From Deferribacterales bacterium Deferri_01 (GTDB taxonomy: Bacteria; Chrysiogenota; Deferribacteres; Deferribacterales; Geovibrionaceae): a DNA stretch of 64,000 nucleotides. The DNA is taken from NCBI GenBank assembly GCA_001603805.1, contig LUZY01000008.1:62001-126000 (forward strand), in the 5' to 3' direction. Under the pieces are notes generated by a model. The model saw nothing but the letters and a program-made list of their open reading frames with translations. It searched no databases and was not told the DNA's origin. The position numbers and the translations under genes were made by a program. This document shows positions 59,003 through 64,000 of the stretch, one piece after another. Positions within the stretch are counted from its first letter, which is position 1. Every line of letters begins with the position of its first letter.

Positions 59003-62000
59003 CTACGAAAGAAAGTTAAGAAGCGAGAGATTCATAATCTTCGCTGTCGCCTGAAGCGCACTCTGGTAAGCCTGCAAAGCAAGCTGGTACGAGGTGATAG
59101 CCGCACTCTGATCTGTTGCAGATGCCCCAAGGTATTCCGCCTTGATACTTTCATTAGTGGTACTCATCACTGTGTAATAGTTGATGGAGGTTTCCACTCT
59201 GTTCTCTCTGGTACCTACGGTTGTAAGAGAGTTGACTATCTGTGTTTCAGCCTGTTCAAGAACGGGCAGCTCGTACTCTATACCTGAACCAACGGCAGTG
59301 GTGAATGAATCTGTGGAGTAAAGGTAGCCTGCATCAAAACCTCCGTAAACGCCGTCAGCCACATGGTATGTTTCATTGGCGGTGTCTACGGTGTACATGG
59401 CTATCATTTCTCCGTCAGTTCCTGTAACTTTTATCTGAGCCTCGGTGCCTGCTTTCTGGAAACCGAGTGTGCCTGTGTAGTCGCCGGAAACATGGAAACT
59501 GCTTAATGCGGTGTCATCATAAACGAAAGAAAGATTTCCTCCGTCAACTATTTCCGCATTTATTATTCCTCCCAGCCCGGCATCCGTGAGTTTAGAGTTT
59601 ACCTCATTCATTAATTCGTCCACGGATTCATAATCTTTAGCTTCAATTGTTATTGAAGCTCTTTTGGCTGTTCCGTCATTGTACATGAAGCTTATTGTTC
59701 TTTCTCCGGTGGATTTATCCTTGAGAAGGAGTGCAGGCTGATTGGCCGCAGTTACACTGTTCTCGGAAGCAGTCTGATAAAAGCCAAGGACGGAAGTTGT
59801 TTCATTGGGATCTGCACTGAGAGCCGTATTACCTGAAACTGAGAGATGTGTGAGTGTACCTGATGCGTTAAATACAAGGCTTCCGCTGCTGTCAGCCGTG
59901 ACTGTTACGCCTGCCGGTAAACCGACTGCTGCTGCCGTAAGGGCAGCAGGATCAGCGTATGTGCCTGTGGGATCCGGAGGGAAGGTGACCTGTGTTGTGG
60001 TCCATGTATCTGTTGCAGTATCGTAATATGTGAGATCAAGCACCTTATTTGAGGAGAAGGAAAGCGGAGCAGCACTCTGACCTTTTGTGGGGCTGTTTGC
60101 CTGAAAGAAGGTCATTCTTGTACCTTCATTATTAGCGTTCATGCTTATTTCCTGAGTTCCGGAACCGGAGAATATTTCAAGCTTTCCATTATTGTTGTAC
60201 GCACGAACCCCAAGTCCTGCAAGTTCAGGGTCTGTGGAGATCATGTCATTGATTGAGTCAATTATAAGGCTATCTGGATCGAAAGATTCAAACCCTAAAG
60301 CTCCATCCTTATCCCCTGAGACATAAAGGCTGCTAACAGTACCGCCTGCGCTGAAACCTATTGTTCCGTCAGGATTGGCGTTTGCGGTGATACCGGCAGG
60401 GAGTGTGGGATCAGAGTTGATTGCAGTGACAATATCCCCCACACTGGCGTAAGTTCCCGCAGGAACACTTATAGAGCTTTCAGTCCATACTCCGCCGTCC
60501 TGATAATAGAATGTGAGGTTTGAGCCTTCAGTAAAGTTTAACCGTGCAGGTTCTGCTCCTGTAGTGGGGTTCTCTACGGAAGAAAAGATATTGTCACGAT
60601 CTATAAAAAAGTTTCTGGTGAAAATATTATTGCCGTCTCTGACAACTATATCGAAATCGATATCGCTGTTTGCGGTGTATTTTACCTCAGAAGTGACACT
60701 CTTAAGCTCAGACTGGATGTACATCTCACTTAAATTATTGGTGGTGAGTATCTCAAAATTGAAGAGATCATTGTAATTACCTCTGAATGTACCGTCAAAA
60801 TAAGGCGTGGCGGTTGAGTTCAGAGACGTGTCTTTCCATGCGCTGGGCGCTCCTATGCCCTGTTTGGGTATATTGAGATTGAGGGCGTTGTAAAGGTTGG
60901 TAAGAGAACGGAAAGTATCTACATTCTTGCCTTCCTCTATTACGTTAATGTCGCCGAAACTGACATTTGAAGAGGCGTTAAGATCAAGAGTGAAGCTAGT
61001 GGAGTTTGTAACCTGACCGAGGGAAATTTTTACCCCTTTGGTTATTTCAATCTCCTGCCCGTAGTAGGCGTCCTGCCTTAAAGTCTGCGTGGATATTCTG
61101 TTCCCTGCGGAGTCACGGACGTTGACTACAATTTTGTCATAATCTAACGGATCGCTGGGGTCTGCTGCCTGCATTACCACATTGAATGACCATTTATCGT
61201 CTTTTGTTCCTGTGTATTTGCCGCTGACTTTAACTGACTGCTCAATCATGGAGTAGCCTATGCCTGTATTCTCTTCATTTATATTGAAAGTAAGTTTGCT
61301 GTTTCCGCTTCTGATATCCTGAACAACCAGTTTGCCGTCAACCAGTGAAGCGTCAACTGCGTTATCATAAAGGTCTTCAACAAATGTAAGGAAATCACCG
61401 AGTCTTTTTTCTGTTGCGGTGGGGTAGTCGGAGTTTCTGGGTGTAGATGTCAGGTAGTTGTTCACTCCGTCTGCCGTTGTAACTTTGGATGAAAGGAAAG
61501 TGTCATCGCCGTAATTTACATTATGCAGTTTGAGAGTGAGATCATACATGTCCGCAGTGGGAGTTGATTCCACCTCTGCTGTTACGGTAAAGGCAAAGCC
61601 GCTGTCCTTGAGGGTTTGGTTTATTGTGTTCTGTATGTCTTCCGCTGTGTCTCCGGCGTTAACCGTAAAACTCATGGCTGTGCCGTTTACATAAAATGTA
61701 TTTGTGCCCACAGGGAAATTTGCTCTGTTGTCGTTTCCGCCTGAAAGGCTTTCATTTTTATATTCTATTACAACCGGCTGGTCAAAGCCGCTGTAGCCTA
61801 TCTCAAATACAGTATCCTTACCTGTTGCTGAATATGTAAAGTCTGTTGTTGACGAAGGAGTGGGATCAGGGAAACCAAGCTTATTGTTCACTGTCCCTTT
61901 GAGGTCAAGCTGAACATGATCTCCGCTTCTGTTGGTGATGAACATAACTCTGTCGCCGTCGTTTACAGCCTGAATTTCATCAGCAAGACCTTCATTTTCA

Positions 62001-63217
62001 AGCTTTCTGTTAAGCTCAAAGATCACATCGTCTATGTCGCTGTATCCTTTCTGGTCCAGAGTGATTTTAAATTCTTCGTCGGCGTATTTCAGGGTTACTG
62101 TTCTTTCCGATTCGGTAGCCGTTGACATGTCAAGGGTGACTGCTGAAGGTGCCGTAAGTTTAGCTATACCTATTTTGTAGCCGTTGTGGTCTGTACCGTT
62201 TACGGTTATACCGTCAGCCAGAGCGGCGTTGGCTGCGTCAAGGGCGGAAAAATAAGTGGTGGATGTTGCGTAGAGACCGTTTGTCTTATTGGTTACAGTT
62301 CCACGGAGTGTTTTATAGGTAGCCATGAATATTTCCTGCCCCGAAAGGTTTATATCCACATCCTGACTGTAGCCTATTTTTGTTGTGATTATACCGTCAT
62401 CTCCGTAGTAACTTACGTTATCTCCGGGTTTGTAGTAGAAACTGGTGGTGAGGCTTCGCCCTTCCATGTCTGTATCGGGAAGCTTGATGCCTGCTCCTGT
62501 ACCTGTATTAATTACCATACCCTTGGTGTAGGCAGTTGTAAGGGTATATGAAGTATTGTTGCCTTTTGCCGCTGTTTCATCAGTACCGTTGGTGTCTATG
62601 AGGATTTTGTTGTTGTTTTTGTCAAAAAGCTGAACTGTTGCTATTCCATTGGTTACAGTAACTTTCGCAGTGTAAGAGCCTTCGGTGAGTTCAGGCATGT
62701 CGTTATACTGTTTCTGAACCATGGCATCAGCGCCAGATATGCTGGATGTTACAGAGCTGACCTGCCTTTCCTGAGTCTGAAATGGCTTTGTCTGTGTTTC
62801 AAAACCGGCGAAAAGGTAACGTCCGTTGTAGTATGCGTTGCCGGAGTTAAGAAGACCTTCGATAATTCCTTTAACATCTCCGGCGAGAGCCTTACGGCTT
62901 TCAGCACTCTGGCTGTCGTTCATGCCGTATATGGCGTATTCATTCAGCGCCTTGCTTATAAGATCTGAAGCGGACTGAAGCTCGTTATCCGCATTTTTAA
63001 GCCATGTCTGCGCACTTTCCGCATTTCTTTTGAACTGCGCTGATTCGTCAAGCATAGTCTGAATGGTGAGAGCGGAGATATAGCTCACCGGGTCCTGCTC
63101 CGGAGTGAGAAGGTTACGTCCTTTTGTCACTGCGGAGAGGCTGTTTGATACCGAGTTAAGGTTGTTCTGGATACCCGTAAGATATCTCATTGTCATATAA
63201 TTTTGTGTAACTCTCAT
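59003..63217 (-). CDS. flgL: giant flagellar hook-filament junction protein FlgL
   Basis: A 1404-residue FlgL; typical members have about 300. The first 140 residues (MRVTQNYMTMRYLTGIQNNLNSV) and the last 80 (TTVGTRENRVETSINYY to ALQATAKIMNLSLLNFLS) carry the conserved helices that build the junction core. Between them are about 1150 beta-rich, Thr/Asn/Gly-rich residues. At least four similar modules ending in Leu-Gly-Phe (about 370-450, 890-976, 1050-1146, 1170-1253) suggest internal duplication. It lies ten bases after flgK and before fliW-csrA. Confidence 0.9.
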   Translation of the reverse strand: MRVTQNYMTMRYLTGIQNNLNSVSNSLSAVTKGRNLLTPEQDPVSYISALTIQTMLDESAQFKRNAESAQTWLKNADNELQSASDLISKALNEYAIYGMNDSQSAESRKALAGDVKGIIEGLLNSGNAYYNGRYLFAGFETQTKPFQTQERQVSSVTSSISGADAMVQKQYNDMPELTEGSYTAKVTVTNGIATVQLFDKNNNKILIDTNGTDETAAKGNNTSYTLTTAYTKGMVINTGTGAGIKLPDTDMEGRSLTTSFYYKPGDNVSYYGDDGIITTKIGYSQDVDINLSGQEIFMATYKTLRGTVTNKTNGLYATSTTYFSALDAANAALADGITVNGTDHNGYKIGIAKLTAPSAVTLDMSTATESERTVTLKYADEEFKITLDQKGYSDIDDVIFELNRKLENEGLADEIQAVNDGDRVMFITNRSGDHVQLDLKGTVNNKLGFPDPTPSSTTDFTYSATGKDTVFEIGYSGFDQPVVIEYKNESLSGGNDNRANFPVGTNTFYVNGTAMSFTVNAGDTAEDIQNTINQTLKDSGFAFTVTAEVESTPTADMYDLTLKLHNVNYGDDTFLSSKVTTADGVNNYLTSTPRNSDYPTATEKRLGDFLTFVEDLYDNAVDASLVDGKLVVQDIRSGNSKLTFNINEENTGIGYSMIEQSVKVSGKYTGTKDDKWSFNVVMQAADPSDPLDYDKIVVNVRDSAGNRISTQTLRQDAYYGQEIEITKGVKISLGQVTNSTSFTLDLNASSNVSFGDINVIEEGKNVDTFRSLTNLYNALNLNIPKQGIGAPSAWKDTSLNSTATPYFDGTFRGNYNDLFNFEILTTNNLSEMYIQSELKSVTSEVKYTANSDIDFDIVVRDGNNIFTRNFFIDRDNIFSSVENPTTGAEPARLNFTEGSNLTFYYQDGGVWTESSISVPAGTYASVGDIVTAINSDPTLPAGITANANPDGTIGFSAGGTVSSLYVSGDKDGALGFESFDPDSLIIDSINDMISTDPELAGLGVRAYNNNGKLEIFSGSGTQEISMNANNEGTRMTFFQANSPTKGQSAAPLSFSSNKVLDLTYYDTATDTWTTTQVTFPPDPTGTYADPAALTAAAVGLPAGVTVTADSSGSLVFNASGTLTHLSVSGNTALSADPNETTSVLGFYQTASENSVTAANQPALLLKDKSTGERTISFMYNDGTAKRASITIEAKDYESVDELMNEVNSKLTDAGLGGIINAEIVDGGNLSFVYDDTALSSFHVSGDYTGTLGFQKAGTEAQIKVTGTDGEMIAMYTVDTANETYHVADGVYGGFDAGYLYSTDSFTTAVGSGIEYELPVLEQAETQIVNSLTTVGTRENRVETSINYYTVMSTTNESIKAEYLGASATDQSAAITSYQLALQAYQSALQATAKIMNLSLLNFLS

Positions 63218-63226
63218 ATCTTCACC

Positions 63227-64000
63227 TTATCTGCCCACAAGCCCTGTACCGTTAATCAGCTTGTCGATCATGCTGTCAACAGTGGTTATGAATCTTGCGC
63301 TGGCTTCGTATGAACGTTGAAATCTCATGAGGTTGGTGAGTTCCTCATCCATTGAAACACCCTGTATTTCTTCCATTTTCAGTTCAAGTTCGCTTAAGGA
63401 ATATTTTACCGTGGTTACAAATGTATCCACCTGCTGCTTTTCGGCAGCTATGCCTGTTACGAAATAGCTGTAAAAGCCGTCTATGGTTATGCCTTGATTC
63501 TCAAAAACTTTTTCATATTTCAAACCTGCTATGTCTCTTGCCACGGTGTTGTCACCGTCAGCATCGCTTTTGCCTGTTGCAATATAAAGGTTGTTTTCCT
63601 GTATCTGCGTTGAAAGCTGTATATCGCCTGCTCCGGTTCCTGAGAAAAATGAGTTAAGCCCGGCGGCAACGAGGAAGTTTGAGGTATCTTCCGTAAAGGC
63701 AAAGGTATAGCCGGCTTCTGTGGATATCTTTATTGTGTTGTCCAGGGATACGTTTGCCTGAAGCTTGCCGCCTGCCATATCGCCGTCAGCGGCGGATATT
63801 TTCTGTATGATACTGTTAAGGTTGTCCTTACTGGGGTCAATATCTATGTCATAGGTTCCGGCGACATTGTCTTCGGAATCATAAACTGTTACTCTAAGTG
63901 TTCCTTTCGTAATTTCAGCAGTCGGGAATGCTCCTGCAGTCTCAGCGAACACAAAAGATGTATTCGGCACTCCGTTATTTGATGTTATTTGGGTAAACCT
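63227..64000 (-). CDS. flgK: flagellar hook-associated protein FlgK, C-terminal part
   Basis: The frame is open to the window edge, so the N-terminus is missing. The C-terminus (MEEIQGVSMDEELTNLMRFQRSYEASARFITTVD) is the FlgK signature. A segment FAFTEDTSNFLVAAGLNSFFSGTGA matches the FlgK domain before it. FlgK and FlgL together join hook and filament. It is the first gene seen of flgK-flgL-fliW-csrA. Confidence 0.95.
   Translation of the reverse strand, partial: RFTQITSNNGVPNTSFVFAETAGAFPTAEITKGTLRVTVYDSEDNVAGTYDIDIDPSKDNLNSIIQKISAADGDMAGGKLQANVSLDNTIKISTEAGYTFAFTEDTSNFLVAAGLNSFFSGTGAGDIQLSTQIQENNLYIATGKSDADGDNTVARDIAGLKYEKVFENQGITIDGFYSYFVTGIAAEKQQVDTFVTTVKYSLSELELKMEEIQGVSMDEELTNLMRFQRSYEASARFITTVDSMIDKLINGTGLVGR

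Overview
The window looks like an ordinary chromosomal stretch of a motile, anaerobic or microaerophilic Gram-negative bacterium, most likely a member of the Deferribacterota (Geovibrio/Denitrovibrio/Seleniivibrio-like). This placement is inferred from gene content: a nuo complex, a four-subunit 2-oxoacid:ferredoxin oxidoreductase, Pta-AckA, a stand-alone CcmD-like peptide, FliW/CsrA beside flgKL, and delta-proteobacterium-like clusters such as fmt-DUF116-htpX-rsmB. No phage, insertion sequence, CRISPR array or rRNA was seen. One tRNA gene (initiator Met) is present.

Layout, left to right. 0-1.5 kb: the end of nuoN and a ferritin-like gene. 1.8-5.1 kb: a five-gene nickel/cobalt ECF transporter operon on the minus strand, bracketed by inverted copies of an intergenic hairpin repeat. 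5.2-9.7 kb: the initiator tRNA, a kinase-like membrane protein, glnE and a ThiE/TenI-like gene. 9.8-12.8 kb: zur-znuA-znuC-znuB, preceded by a perfect 7-1-7 palindrome. 12.8-16.6 kb: fmt, DUF116, htpX and rsmB (minus). 16.8-21.8 kb: ferredoxin-dependent 2-oxoacid oxidation (korDABC/vor type) followed by pta-ackA, i.e. acyl-CoA and acetate metabolism. 22-31.5 kb: a histidine kinase, response regulator and REC-GGDEF trio, an RseC-like pair, and polA, a second diguanylate cyclase and hisD. 31.6-38.9 kb: ilvE, two tandem chemoreceptors, gpsA, a ComFB-like gene and an ArsR regulator. 39-49.6 kb: glgA, an Mrp/NBP35 ATPase, a CheY-like protein, thiS-thiF, comEC, dnaE and thiD. 49.7-53.6 kb: the rpmH-rnpA-yidD-yidC-jag cluster, a YHS-like small gene and transaldolase (minus). 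53.9-58.2 kb: rplU, rpmA, a DUF4139 protein, obgE, DUF721, def and a ccmD-like gene. 58.3-64 kb: flgK-flgL-fliW-csrA (minus), with an unusually large FlgL.

Systems that fit together: metal homeostasis (a nickel ECF importer, a zinc ABC importer with its own regulator); carbon and energy (Nuo, 2-oxoacid:ferredoxin oxidoreductase, Pta/AckA); signalling (two diguanylate cyclases with intact GGDEF and RxxD motifs, two MCPs, several response regulators, a ComFB-family protein that may sense cyclic dinucleotides); and flagellar assembly with its FliW-CsrA post-transcriptional switch.

The least explained feature is a family of four intergenic elements (1534-1629, 1651-1738, 5135-5209, 14175-14270). 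It is built from up to three hairpins joined by nearly invariant linkers. The arm sequences differ between copies while pairing is kept, and two near-identical copies lie in opposite orientation around the nik operon. Everything here was read by eye from the sequence; no database search or folding program was run.
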